A DNA stretch of 33,638 nt, taken from Candidatus Kaiserbacteria bacterium (GTDB lineage Bacteria; Patescibacteriota; Minisyncoccia; Phycocordibacterales; Phycocordibacteraceae). The notes below the pieces were generated by a model. The model worked only from the letters and a program-made list of their open reading frames with translations. It was not told the DNA's origin and searched no databases. Positions 13,528-19,902 of this stretch are shown here, one piece after another. The stretch lies in assembly GCA_026396675.1 (NCBI GenBank), contig JAPLWI010000007.1:1-33638 (forward strand), written 5' to 3'. Position 1 is the first letter of the stretch, and each line of letters begins with the position of its first letter. Made by a program: the position numbers and the translations under genes.

Positions 13528-14074
13528 CGAACGCACCAATCTACTTCCAGAAGAACGTCGTCACGCGCTCCGCCGTGATTATTTTCTACGAATCGGTACT
13601 GTTGCCATGATATTTTGCGTTGCACTTACACTTGCCGCCGCTGTTCTCCTTTTACCGACCTATGTGTTTCTCGTAAAGAGCACTCAAGCGAAGAAAACGC
13701 GTCTGGCAAGTATTGAATCGGTACTTTCATCATCTGATGAAGCCGCAATCTCCACGCAACTTGCGACACTTTCAAGCGATGCGGCAATATTAGAAGCGTT
13801 AGCTAACGCGCCTTCATTTGGCGCAACCATTCGTGCAATGCTTGACGTTCCGCACCCAGGAATCACACTCTCCGGTTTTGTGTACTCGCCCGCAACAAAT
13901 GATTATACTGGCACACTTTCGGTTTCCGGTGTGGCGGCTACGCGAAATGCACTGCGTAGTTACCAACTCACAATTCAAAATGCATCATTTGCTCATTCTG
14001 CCGATCTCCCTGTTTCTTCCTATGCAAAGGATACAGATATTGCCTTTACCATCGCGATAACTCTCAAGCCATGA
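13520..14074 (+). CDS. pilN: PilN-type pilus assembly protein
   Basis: 184 aa from the ATG at 13520, which overlaps the pilM stop by 8 nt; the track's longer frame (13184) runs back through pilM and is not the gene. The N-terminal cytoplasmic tail MSNERTNLLPEERRHALRRDY holds the N(L)LP motif that contacts PilM. One membrane segment (IGTVAMIFCVALTLAAAVLLLPTYVF, about 27-52) is followed by a periplasm-side coiled segment and a ferredoxin-like C-terminal domain (ITLSGFVYSPATNDYTGTLSVSGVAATRNALRSY). The order and overlaps with pilM and pilO agree. Confidence 0.88.
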   Translation: MSNERTNLLPEERRHALRRDYFLRIGTVAMIFCVALTLAAAVLLLPTYVFLVKSTQAKKTRLASIESVLSSSDEAAISTQLATLSSDAAILEALANAPSFGATIRAMLDVPHPGITLSGFVYSPATNDYTGTLSVSGVAATRNALRSYQLTIQNASFAHSADLPVSSYAKDTDIAFTIAITLKP

Positions 14075-14601
14075 AATCGCCTCTTTCACATTTTATTGTC
14101 GCGTGTGTCGCCATTATTGTCGCTATTTCAGGATATTGCATTTTGTACTCCATTGTTGCATCTGCAAGCGCCTCCGTCGCAGTTCTGCAAAGCCAGATTG
14201 AAGCGAAAACAGAAACCGCGGGTCGTATTGCTTCCGCGCGAGCTGCAATTTCCGAAATTGCAGTTGATGAAGCCACCGTACAAAATTATTTTGTTCCAGA
14301 AACCGGAGTGGTTGCATTTATTAATGGCCTTGAAGCACAAGGTAAATCTCAAGGAACAACCGTGAATGTTCTTTCTGTCTCTTCAGGAACGACGGGAACT
14401 CGACCAACTTTAGTTCTCTCACTCATTATTAAAGGACCATTTGATGCAATCATGCGAACGATCGGTGCAATTGAATACGCACCATATGATCTTTCCATTT
14501 CAGGGCTCTCACTCGGACAAGATGCTAAGAATGATTGGCATGCAGATCTGGGATTAGTTGTTGGCGCGGTTGGTTCAACAACAATAATAAAAACACCATG
14601 A
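14071..14601 (+). CDS. pilO: PilO-type pilus assembly protein
   Basis: 176 aa. The start overlaps the pilN stop as ATGA. One N-terminal membrane segment (FIVACVAIIVAISGYCILYSIV, about 8-29), then a heptad-like coiled region (VAVLQSQIEAKTETAGRIASARAAISEI) and a C-terminal alpha/beta domain (VAFINGLEAQGKSQGTTVNVLSVSS, then LSLIIKGPFDAIMRTIGAIEY). That is the PilO layout; in the known system PilN and PilO form heterodimers in the inner membrane. Sequence identity to model PilO proteins is not obvious, so the call leans on topology and operon position. Confidence 0.8.
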   Translation: MKSPLSHFIVACVAIIVAISGYCILYSIVASASASVAVLQSQIEAKTETAGRIASARAAISEIAVDEATVQNYFVPETGVVAFINGLEAQGKSQGTTVNVLSVSSGTTGTRPTLVLSLIIKGPFDAIMRTIGAIEYAPYDLSISGLSLGQDAKNDWHADLGLVVGAVGSTTIIKTP

Positions 14602-14903
14602 CCGCATCTCACTTGCCTGATTCTTTCTTGAAGCGCTTACGTTATGGCGTTCCGAATCCTCAGCGTGACTGGTTTATACTGCTCACGATATCAGTGATGG
14701 TTCTCGTCGGTAGTATCGTCTGGAATGTGTGGACATTCGAGACAGTCGCACAGGGCGGTATTATCGGTTCTATCGCGACAAGTTCACCGCCAATATTTAG
14801 TCGCGCATCTCTGGATACAATTCATACGGTTTTTGAAAATCGTGCAAATGAGAAGGCAAAGTACGAGACCGGCTCATATCATTTCGCCGACCCTTCGCAA
14901 TAG
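14598..14903 (+). CDS. Small single-pass membrane protein at the end of the pil operon
   Basis: 101 aa from the ATG at 14598, overlapping the pilO stop as ATGA; the track's 14535 start runs into pilO. A short basic cytoplasmic tail (FLKRLRYGVPNPQRDWF), one membrane helix (ILLTISVMVLVGSIVWNVWTF, about 27-47) and an extracytoplasmic part with Ser/Pro and a helix (SRASLDTIHTVFENRANEKAKYETG). It occupies the place of PilP but has no lipoprotein signal, which fits an envelope without an outer membrane. Probably part of the same machine; role not known. Confidence 0.8.
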   Translation: MTASHLPDSFLKRLRYGVPNPQRDWFILLTISVMVLVGSIVWNVWTFETVAQGGIIGSIATSSPPIFSRASLDTIHTVFENRANEKAKYETGSYHFADPSQ

Positions 14904-14936
14904 AGCTTGAGTGCGCTAGGGTAGATAGAGTGTATC

Positions 14937-15008
14937 GCCCCCGTAGTTAAATGGATATAACTGCGGACTTCTAAGCCGCTATTCGAGGTTCGATTCCTCG
15001 CGGGGGCA
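14937..15008 (+). tRNA. tRNA-Arg(TCT)
   Basis: Acceptor GCCCCCG/CGGGGGC, D arm GTTA AATGGATA TAAC, anticodon loop CTTCTAA, T stem CGAGG/CCTCG with loop TTCGATT, discriminator A. Base pair 31-39 is mismatched (A-G). Third tRNA-Arg gene in the window. Confidence 0.93.
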
Positions 15009-15051
15009 CAGCTGGTCCGTTAGCCAATGGAACGAGCAAAATGTTAATATT

Positions 15052-15135
15052 GCCGCGGTGGTGAAATTGGTAGACACGCTAGCTTCAGGAGCTAGTTCTC
15101 GCAAGGGATTGGGAGTTCAAATCTCCCTCGCGGCA
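15052..15135 (+). tRNA. tRNA-Leu(CAG)
   Basis: Class II tRNA: acceptor GCCGCGG/TCGCGGC, anticodon stem CTAGC/GCTAG with loop TTCAGGA, variable arm TTCTCGCAAGGGATT, T stem GGGAG/CTCCC with loop TTCAAAT, discriminator A. 43 bp after tRNA-Arg(TCT), probably in one transcript. Confidence 0.94.
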
Positions 15136-15198
15136 CATTGAAAAAATGGGGGGTGGTAAATTGGCACAATGGGCAATTATCATAAACAATAATAAATT

Positions 15199-15628
15199 AT
15201 GCCAAAATCACCAGAGATGAACATAAGTAATACGGTTAGATATACAAACGAAAATGAGGGAAAGAAAATTGGAAACGAAATTATCTATTGCGATGTTCCC
15301 GATGGTTTGAAAGTCGAAAAACACCAGAAGAGCGGTCAGTTTAACTGATGTCGAGCTTCATTTCTCTGCCATACAGGATAATAACAACAATGTAGGTGTA
15401 CATATAGACGATAAGAAACCCGTCTTGAATGCTAACGTTCTCGACTACTTACTCTCTCATACCGAGCTCATTCCAGAAAACTGGAAAGGCAAATATGTGT
15501 TTTTCTATTGGACAATCTACGAATCAGAATTTTCAAGATCGTTGTGTATACGTTTCCTACATTGGTATGGTGACAAATGGTGTGGCAGCGTAGATAATCT
15601 CGGTGGCATTTTGGACGACAATTCTTAG
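15199..15628 (+). pseudogene. Frameshifted orphan gene (two fragments of one reading frame)
   Basis: An open frame from ATG 15199 (MPKSPEMNISNTVRYTNENE) ends at TGA 15346-15348 after 49 aa. The +1 frame is open from before that stop to TAG at 15626-15628, reading SLTDVELHFSAIQDNNNNVGVHIDDKK, then VLDYLLSHTELIPENWKGKYVFFYWTIYESE and LCIRFLHWYGDKWCGS. A single-base change near 15315-15345 would join them into about 142 aa. The ORF track lists only the second half from a TTG (15425). The C-terminal half is aromatic-rich and begins with a conserved-looking IPENWKGKYVFF motif; I recall similar sequences as recurrent orphan proteins in CPR genomes. It lies between tRNA-Leu and tRNA-Val, and codon use is more A+T-rich than in neighbouring genes. 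Function unknown. Confidence 0.65.
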
Positions 15629-15676
15629 GTAAATAACATAAAAACATTTCACTCACAAAGAACTTCTTAATTATTG

Positions 15677-15749
15677 TGGGCGGTGCAGGACTCGGACCTG
15701 CGGCATCTTCGGTGTAAGCGAAGCGCTCTACCAACTGAGCTAACCGCCC
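15677..15749 (-). tRNA. tRNA-Val(TAC)
   Basis: Acceptor GGGCGGT/ACCGCCC, D arm GCTC AGTTGGTA GAGC, anticodon stem CTTCG/CGAAG with loop CTTACAC, T stem GCAGG/CCTGC with loop TCCGAGT, discriminator A. As in tRNA-Lys, position 55 is C. Confidence 0.95.
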
Positions 15750-15839
15750 GAATCTTTAGTGTATCCACAGTCCGTCAAATATGCCATTTTTAACGAGAGT
15801 AGAACGATATATACTATACATATACGCAACCAGTCCACA

Positions 15840-16550
15840 ATGAAAAAAGCTGAAAAAGATCAGGCCAGAATACTAAGGAAGCAAGGATACTCGATGAATG
15901 AAATCACACGTATGGTTGGCGTCGCGAAAAGCAGCGTAAGTTTGTGGACAAAAGATATCGAGCTCACTGTTAAACAAAGAAAAAAGCTGTCCGAGCACGG
16001 ACGTTCTGTAGAATCGGTCGAACGTCGACGACACGCTCGATTAACAAACGAACGTGCCAGGAGAAGAGTTTTTTTTGAAAAAGCAGTTACTGAAATCAGA
16101 AATAAGAATCTGTCAAAAAACGATTTATTTTTTCTAGGAGCCGCTCTTTACTGGGGCGAAGGTTCTAAAACCAGTCGTGGCACAGTAGATTTTACTAACG
16201 CCGATCCACGCAGTATTCAAATCATGATGAAATACTTCAAAGAAATATGCGATGTGCCGAACGAAAAATTTAGAGGTCATGTTATATTGCATCCGCATCT
16301 AGATTCTGCTAAAGCAGAACAATACTGGAGCCGAATTTCTGGCATACCTCGTACTCAGTTCCACAAAACATCAATGCAACACAACAAGGCGAGTCAAAAC
16401 AAAAAGGACAGTTTGCCACTCGGCACCTTCTCAATTGGTGTTTATGATACTGTGCTTTACTTACAGATTATGGGATGGATGGAAGGCATTTATAGTCAAC
16501 TAATAAAAAAGAATAAACAGGTCCCGTGCAAATTCCACCAATTTCTATGA
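15840..16550 (+). CDS. HTH protein with LAGLIDADG-like C-terminal domain
   Basis: 236 aa from the ATG at 15840 (MKKAEKDQARILRKQGYSMNEI); the track start 27 codons upstream lies in the promoter region and reads like non-coding sequence. Residues about 3-40 are a helix-turn-helix of the Hin/resolvase-homeodomain kind (ARILRKQGYSMNEITRMVGVAKSSVSLWTKDI). Residues about 95-225 contain FFLGAALYWGEGSK, FTNADPRSIQIMMKYFKEI and a second IMGWMEGIY, similar to a divergent LAGLIDADG pair, as in WhiA-type or free-standing homing-endonuclease derivatives. The acidic residues of a nuclease are not clearly conserved, so it may be a DNA-binding regulator. Its stop overlaps the rluA start (ATGA). Next to tRNA-Val. 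Confidence 0.75.
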   Translation: MKKAEKDQARILRKQGYSMNEITRMVGVAKSSVSLWTKDIELTVKQRKKLSEHGRSVESVERRRHARLTNERARRRVFFEKAVTEIRNKNLSKNDLFFLGAALYWGEGSKTSRGTVDFTNADPRSIQIMMKYFKEICDVPNEKFRGHVILHPHLDSAKAEQYWSRISGIPRTQFHKTSMQHNKASQNKKDSLPLGTFSIGVYDTVLYLQIMGWMEGIYSQLIKKNKQVPCKFHQFL

Positions 16551-17188
16551 AAACGAATCTCCCGATTCTTTATGAAGACGACGATATTATTGCGGTCAAT
16601 AAGCCCGCAGGCGTGCTCTCTACGGAACTGCACTTCGGTGTCGGGTATGTGCACCGTCTCGACAGAGATACATCGGGCGTTTTAATTTTTGCGAAAAATC
16701 AGAAGGCGTACAATTTTTTGCGTAAGGCATTTCACGATAGGGAAGTAAAGAAAACATATCTCGCTTTCGTATATGGCGTGCCAAAAGAAAAAAAAGGAAT
16801 TATTGATTTCGACATCGGCCGTTCGCGAAAAGATTTCCGTCTGCGAAGTGCACAGCCAAAGGCAAAAGGACGGTTGCGCGATGCCCTAACACACTATGAA
16901 GTCATAGGAGAGATACCCGATTACGCATTATTGAAAGTACGGCCAGAAACTGGCCGCACACATCAAATTCGTGTGCACTTGAAAGCGATCAATCACCCAA
17001 TTATTTGTGATCCTCTCTACGCGCCAAAACATACGCCAGCACTAGGCATCACGCGTCTCGGTCTACACGCGTCTGAAATTGATCTTCCTCTCCCACCTGG
17101 TACACGCGTCCATATTACCGCTCCCGCTCCTACTGACCTCTCATCCGCTTTTGCTAAATTTATTAATTTAATTCCTAGGCCAATTTGA
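16547..17188 (+). CDS. RluA-family 23S rRNA/tRNA pseudouridine synthase
   Basis: 213 aa from the ATG at 16547, which overlaps the upstream stop as ATGA. The enzyme isomerises uridine to pseudouridine in structured RNA. Motifs: LPILYEDDDIIAVNKPAGVLS, the catalytic motif VHRLDRDTSGVLIFAK (second Asp is the nucleophile), KTYLAFVYG, and LKVRPETGRTHQIRVHLKAINHPIICDPLY. The N-terminal S4 domain found in RluC/RluD is absent, as in RluA itself, so the target site cannot be named. Translation is probably coupled to the HTH gene. Confidence 0.93.
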   Translation: MKTNLPILYEDDDIIAVNKPAGVLSTELHFGVGYVHRLDRDTSGVLIFAKNQKAYNFLRKAFHDREVKKTYLAFVYGVPKEKKGIIDFDIGRSRKDFRLRSAQPKAKGRLRDALTHYEVIGEIPDYALLKVRPETGRTHQIRVHLKAINHPIICDPLYAPKHTPALGITRLGLHASEIDLPLPPGTRVHITAPAPTDLSSAFAKFINLIPRPI

Positions 17189-17236
17189 AGTAAGGTTGAA
17201 CCTCGTACTATATCTGCTCTGCAGCTTACCGTGCCA

Positions 17237-17265
17237 TTGACAAAATAAATCAATAGTGCTATCCT
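17237..17265 (+). promoter_or_regulatory. Sigma70-type promoter of the 17334 gene
   Basis: TTGACA (17237-17242), 17-nt spacer, TATCCT (17260-17265). The leader of about 60 nt holds a small stem CCTGCC/GGTGGG (17291-17306) before the Shine-Dalgarno sequence. Confidence 0.8.
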
Positions 17266-17333
17266 AGATCCAGATCGAACCTTGATCGGCCTGCCTTTCG
17301 GTGGGTACATAAAAACAAGAGGAGGATGACGCC

Positions 17334-17936
17334 ATGCCGAACATGACCCCATCAGGAATCACTATAGGACAAATCGGGAAGATTCAGGAACTTTTAGGTG
17401 CTGGGTTACGCAAGTCCGGGCTTCCGAGCGAACCAACCCAAATGATCATCGAACAGCAAGGAGAGGCATTTGTGACCGAGTTCATTGCTGCATTCCGCAA
17501 GCGCGTGGAGGCGGTCGACAACATAGCTGTTCGACACGTTTTCGTAAACCGCAGTCGCATGGCATGCGAAGCACTCGGAGCAACTGGTCAGCGGCAGTTT
17601 GTCAACAGTGACGTAGCCAAAAAAATGCCAAGAGCCGAAAACGATAAAGCAGACGTAATCTTCTTCAAGCTCGGGCGCTCCATCAGTGATTCCGATTTGG
17701 AGAGGGAGTACGAACTGCGCGGACTCATGCCAGCCGATCCGTATTCACTCGCTGCCGTCAACGAAGCAGATCCCGCATTTGCCAATGGACATCCCAACAG
17801 TACCCATTGGAAGAATGCCGATGATAATTGGTGTTATGCCGCGTTCAGCCGGTGGGACGATGAGCTGGACGTGGATGTCAACCGCGACGATGGTGACTGG
17901 GGTGACTACTGGTGGTTCGCCGGCCTTCGTAAGTAA
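17334..17936 (+). CDS. Orphan cassette protein with Asp/Trp-rich C-terminal tail
   Basis: 200 aa. Start decided by AAGAGGAGG 8 nt before the ATG. No signal peptide or membrane segment. Residues 1-60 are helical (ITIGQIGKIQELLGAGLRKSGLP). The centre contains VIFFKLGRSISDSDLEREYELRGLMPADPYSLAAVNEADPAFA, and the end is HPNSTHWKNADDNWCYAAFSR then DGDWGDYWWFAGLRK. I recognise the ADPYSLAAVNEADPAFA / WWFAG(L/V)RK pattern as a protein type that recurs in Parcubacteria-like genomes, often in several copies whose tails differ; this memory cannot be checked here. The tail loosely resembles C-type-lectin-fold ligand-binding modules. It has its own promoter and terminator, so it is transcriptionally isolated from rluA and rplS. 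Function unknown. Confidence 0.85.
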   Translation: MPNMTPSGITIGQIGKIQELLGAGLRKSGLPSEPTQMIIEQQGEAFVTEFIAAFRKRVEAVDNIAVRHVFVNRSRMACEALGATGQRQFVNSDVAKKMPRAENDKADVIFFKLGRSISDSDLEREYELRGLMPADPYSLAAVNEADPAFANGHPNSTHWKNADDNWCYAAFSRWDDELDVDVNRDDGDWGDYWWFAGLRK

Positions 17937-17962
17937 GTACTTAGGGTTTTGTCCTTCGCATC

Positions 17963-18006
17963 TGGGCTCCGTATTGCTTTACTGCATACGGAGCCCATTT
18001 CATTTT
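17963..18006 (+). terminator. Intrinsic terminator after the 17334 gene
   Basis: TGGGCTCCGTAT (17963-17974) pairs with ATACGGAGCCCA (17986-17997), 11-nt loop, followed by TTTCATTTT. Confidence 0.8.
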
Positions 18007-18045
18007 GCTATATTCAAAACGGTGACAGATGCATACGCGGGCGAG

Positions 18046-18074
18046 TTGTATTTGATGAAAGAGCGTGCTAATGT
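18046..18074 (+). promoter_or_regulatory. Possible promoter of rplS
   Basis: TTGTAT (18046-18051), 17-nt spacer, TAATGT (18069-18074), 8 nt before the ATG at 18083. It fits the leaderless pattern of the window and favours that start over the ATG at 18071. Confidence 0.4.
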
Positions 18075-18082
18075 GCGCGGCA

Positions 18083-18586
18083 ATGGATAAGGTAATCACA
18101 CCAGTCAATGTAGAAGGGCGCGCGCGTCTTGGTATTCGTGCGGGCGACACCGTGCGTGTCACACAGAACATCATTGAAATCAAAAAAGGTCGTGGTACTG
18201 ACAAGAAAGAGAAGACAATCAAGAGTGCCCGCACACAGGTCTTTGAAGGCCTCGTACTTTCAACAAAACACGGCACTGAGGCAGGCGCCTCTTTTACTGT
18301 CCGTGCAACACTCTCTGGTGTCGGAGTTGAAAAAACCTATCCGCTGTATTCCCCTATGATTGATTCAATTGAAATCGTCAAACGATCGCATGTCCGTCGC
18401 GCAAAACTCTACTTCATCCGAGAGAAAGCAACTAAGGAAGTACGCCGCCAGCTCCGCAACGCGCGCATGATGCACCAGAAGAGCGACGAGACGATTGCTG
18501 TTGAAGAAGTGGTTTCTGAAGCAGAATCAGCTGACGAAGCCACTGAACCGATTGCAGAAGAGGCGAAAGAGGAAGTTGTGATATAG
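18083..18586 (+). CDS. rplS: 50S ribosomal protein L19
   Basis: 167 aa from the ATG at 18083 (MDKVITPVNVEG); the ATG at 18071 (MCAAMDKV) and the track's GTG at 18065 are alternatives. L19 sits at the subunit interface. Core motifs: LGIRAGDTVRVTQ, RTQVFEGLVLSTKHG, GVGVEKTYPLYSPMIDSIEIVKRSHVRRAKLYFIRE, which are the usual L19 strands and the RRAKLYYLR end. A roughly 45-residue C-terminal extension follows, ending in an acidic stretch (VSEAESADEATEPIAEEAKEE); this makes it longer than the usual 115 aa. The typical partners rpsP, rimM and trmD are not adjacent. tRNA-Leu(GAG) follows 10 nt after the stop. Confidence 0.93.
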   Translation: MDKVITPVNVEGRARLGIRAGDTVRVTQNIIEIKKGRGTDKKEKTIKSARTQVFEGLVLSTKHGTEAGASFTVRATLSGVGVEKTYPLYSPMIDSIEIVKRSHVRRAKLYFIREKATKEVRRQLRNARMMHQKSDETIAVEEVVSEAESADEATEPIAEEAKEEVVI

Positions 18587-18596
18587 TTTTTCGCAA

Positions 18597-18680
18597 GCCC
18601 GGGTGTTGAAATTGGTAGACATTTATCCTTGAGGTGGATAAGCCCGTAAGGGCGTGGAGGTTCGAGTCCTCTCCCGGGCA
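18597..18680 (+). tRNA. tRNA-Leu(GAG)
   Basis: Class II tRNA: acceptor GCCCGGG/CCCGGGC, anticodon stem TATCC/GGATA with loop TTGAGGT, variable arm with CCCGTAAGGG, T arm GGAGG TTCGAGT CCTCT, discriminator A. Close behind rplS and 11 nt before the adenosyltransferase gene, so probably cotranscribed. Confidence 0.93.
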
Positions 18681-18691
18681 CTTAAAATAAT

Positions 18692-19225
18692 ATGCTCTAT
18701 ACGGGAAATGGTGACGATGGAACAACAAAATTATTCAACTGCAATCAGCAGAAGATTTCGAAATCATCTGAAGTGTCTGAAGCGCTTGGTGCGCTCGATG
18801 AGCTCAATGCGTTTCTTGGATTTGTAAAAGTGCAGAGTGCGATGGAGCCGCGCATTGCGAATGCTTTGCGTGAGATGCAAGAAAATCTTTTTATCATTCA
18901 AGCAGAAGTAGCAGGTGCGGATAAAAAAATAGAAAAAAGCGCGATAGAAAATATTGAAAAATTAATTGGCGAAATAGAAAAAGAAATTCCGCCAATAAAA
19001 GGATTTTCAATTACAGGCGGAACAGAACTTTCCGCACTCCTCGATGTCGCGAGGACGCTCGCACGCCGTGCTGAGCGGCGCCTCATCGCGGCGAATGAAA
19101 TGAATATGTGCAAGATTTCTGACGAAACGACAGTATATATGAACCGTCTCTCGTCGCTCCTTTTCGCTCTCGCGCGCCTCGCAAACCATATTGCTGGCGT
19201 CGCAGAAGAATCGCCGAAATATTAG
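18692..19225 (+). CDS. PduO-type cob(I)alamin adenosyltransferase
   Basis: 177 aa, helical-bundle ATP:corrinoid adenosyltransferase that makes coenzyme B12 from cob(I)alamin and ATP. Motifs: MLYTGNGDDGTTKLF (the ATP loop, usually YTxxGDxGxT), EALGALDELNAFLGFV, FSITGGTELSALLDVARTLARRAERR (the RxxxRRAER helix) and YMNRLSSLLFALARLAN (YLNRLSDxLF). It acts in the cytoplasm as a trimer in the known family. No corrinoid synthesis genes are present, so the cofactor would be scavenged. A B12-dependent ribonucleotide reductase elsewhere in the genome is a possible client, which is inference. The start lies just after tRNA-Leu. Confidence 0.92.
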   Translation: MLYTGNGDDGTTKLFNCNQQKISKSSEVSEALGALDELNAFLGFVKVQSAMEPRIANALREMQENLFIIQAEVAGADKKIEKSAIENIEKLIGEIEKEIPPIKGFSITGGTELSALLDVARTLARRAERRLIAANEMNMCKISDETTVYMNRLSSLLFALARLANHIAGVAEESPKY

Positions 19226-19264
19226 GGAAAGACCCGAAAATATTTATATCCACAACACAGAGTG

Positions 19265-19292
19265 TTTACATATCCGTAGAAAAGCTTATTAT
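19265..19292 (+). promoter_or_regulatory. Promoter of the HNH gene
   Basis: TTTACA (19265-19270), 16-nt spacer, TATTAT (19287-19292), 6 nt before the ATG at 19299. One of the few leaderless-type promoters here with a recognisable -35. Confidence 0.6.
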
Positions 19293-19298
19293 TGATAA

Positions 19299-19796
19299 AT
19301 GGCGCAGGCAATTTGTAAAAAATGCGGAAAGTCTTTTTATGTAAAGCCGCATTGGCTCAAGGTCGGTTACGGAAAATATTGTTCCGCCGATTGCCACCAC
19401 GCAAGTATGAAAAATGGCAAAGAAGTTTCTTGTTCTATATGCGGAAAATTGTCTTACAAAACTCAGAAAGGTCTCAATGGTTCAAAAAGCGGCAAATATT
19501 TCTGCACGAAAAGATGCCAAACTCTATGGCGCAATCAACTTTACATAGGTCCTGCACATAAAAATTTTAAGACAGGAGAATTTGTTTATCGAGGGGTCAT
19601 AGAAAGGGGAGGGGTTCCGAAAATATGCAGATTGTGCAAAACTGAAGATTGTCGGGTCTTAGCAGTACACCACAAGGACTGGAACCGGCAAAACAACGTT
19701 TTAGGGAATCTCTTGTGGCTCTGTCACAACTGTCATCATCTAGTGCACCGTTATGAATCAGAAAGAGAAAAATTAGCTATGCTTGTGAACAAATAA
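19299..19796 (+). CDS. HNH endonuclease with N-terminal zinc-finger pairs
   Basis: 165 aa. Two Cys4-type units come first: CKKCGKSFYVKP with YCSADC (residues about 6-32), then CSICGKLSYKT with FCTKRC (about 45-73). They resemble the Zn knuckles of homing endonucleases and NUMOD-like DNA-binding modules. The C-terminal HNH nuclease has CRLCKTEDCRVLAVHHKDWNRQNNVLGNLLWLCHNCHHLVH (about 110-151), with the His-His pair, the N-N-L segment and the second CxxC. Likely a DNA-nicking or cutting enzyme. The gene ends 2 nt before tRNA-His. A + strand ORF at 19322-19561 is a shadow. Confidence 0.92.
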   Translation: MAQAICKKCGKSFYVKPHWLKVGYGKYCSADCHHASMKNGKEVSCSICGKLSYKTQKGLNGSKSGKYFCTKRCQTLWRNQLYIGPAHKNFKTGEFVYRGVIERGGVPKICRLCKTEDCRVLAVHHKDWNRQNNVLGNLLWLCHNCHHLVHRYESEREKLAMLVNK

Positions 19797-19798
19797 AT

Positions 19799-19872
19799 GG
19801 TGGTCGTAGCTCAATTGGTAGAGCATCTGCTTGTGGAGCAGAAGGTTGTGGGATCGTGACCCATCGACCACC
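19799..19872 (+). tRNA. tRNA-His(GTG) with altered T loop
   Basis: Includes G-1 (19799) opposite C73 (19872), as needed for HisRS. Acceptor GTGGTCG/CGACCAC, D arm GCTC AATTGGTA GAGC, anticodon stem TCTGC/GCAGA with loop TTGTGGA, T stem GTGGG/CCCAT. The T loop is ATCGTGA instead of the usual TTCRANT, so positions 54 and 58 are A and T rather than T and A. Confidence 0.92.
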
Positions 19873-19890
19873 CAAAATTTTACCGCGTGC

Positions 19891-19896
19891 TATCAT
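19891..19896 (+). promoter_or_regulatory. -10 element before the 19903 gene
   Basis: TATCAT, 6 nt before the ATG at 19903; no Shine-Dalgarno sequence. Read-through from tRNA-His is also possible. Confidence 0.4.
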
Positions 19897-19902
19897 TCAC
19901 TT

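Noticed and set aside
15136-17333. Diversity-generating retroelement or retron
   Set aside because: No reverse transcriptase ORF and no template/variable repeat pair were found around the aromatic-tailed genes; the idea is kept only as a hypothesis for a genome-wide check.
17266-17333. Riboswitch in the leader of the 17334 gene
   Set aside because: The leader holds only one short stem (CCTGCC/GGTGGG) and no known aptamer core; it is too short for a typical riboswitch.
19831-19902. Upstream extension of the 19903 protein (MWSRRLWDRDPSTTQN)
   Set aside because: It is a translation of the tRNA-His 3' half.
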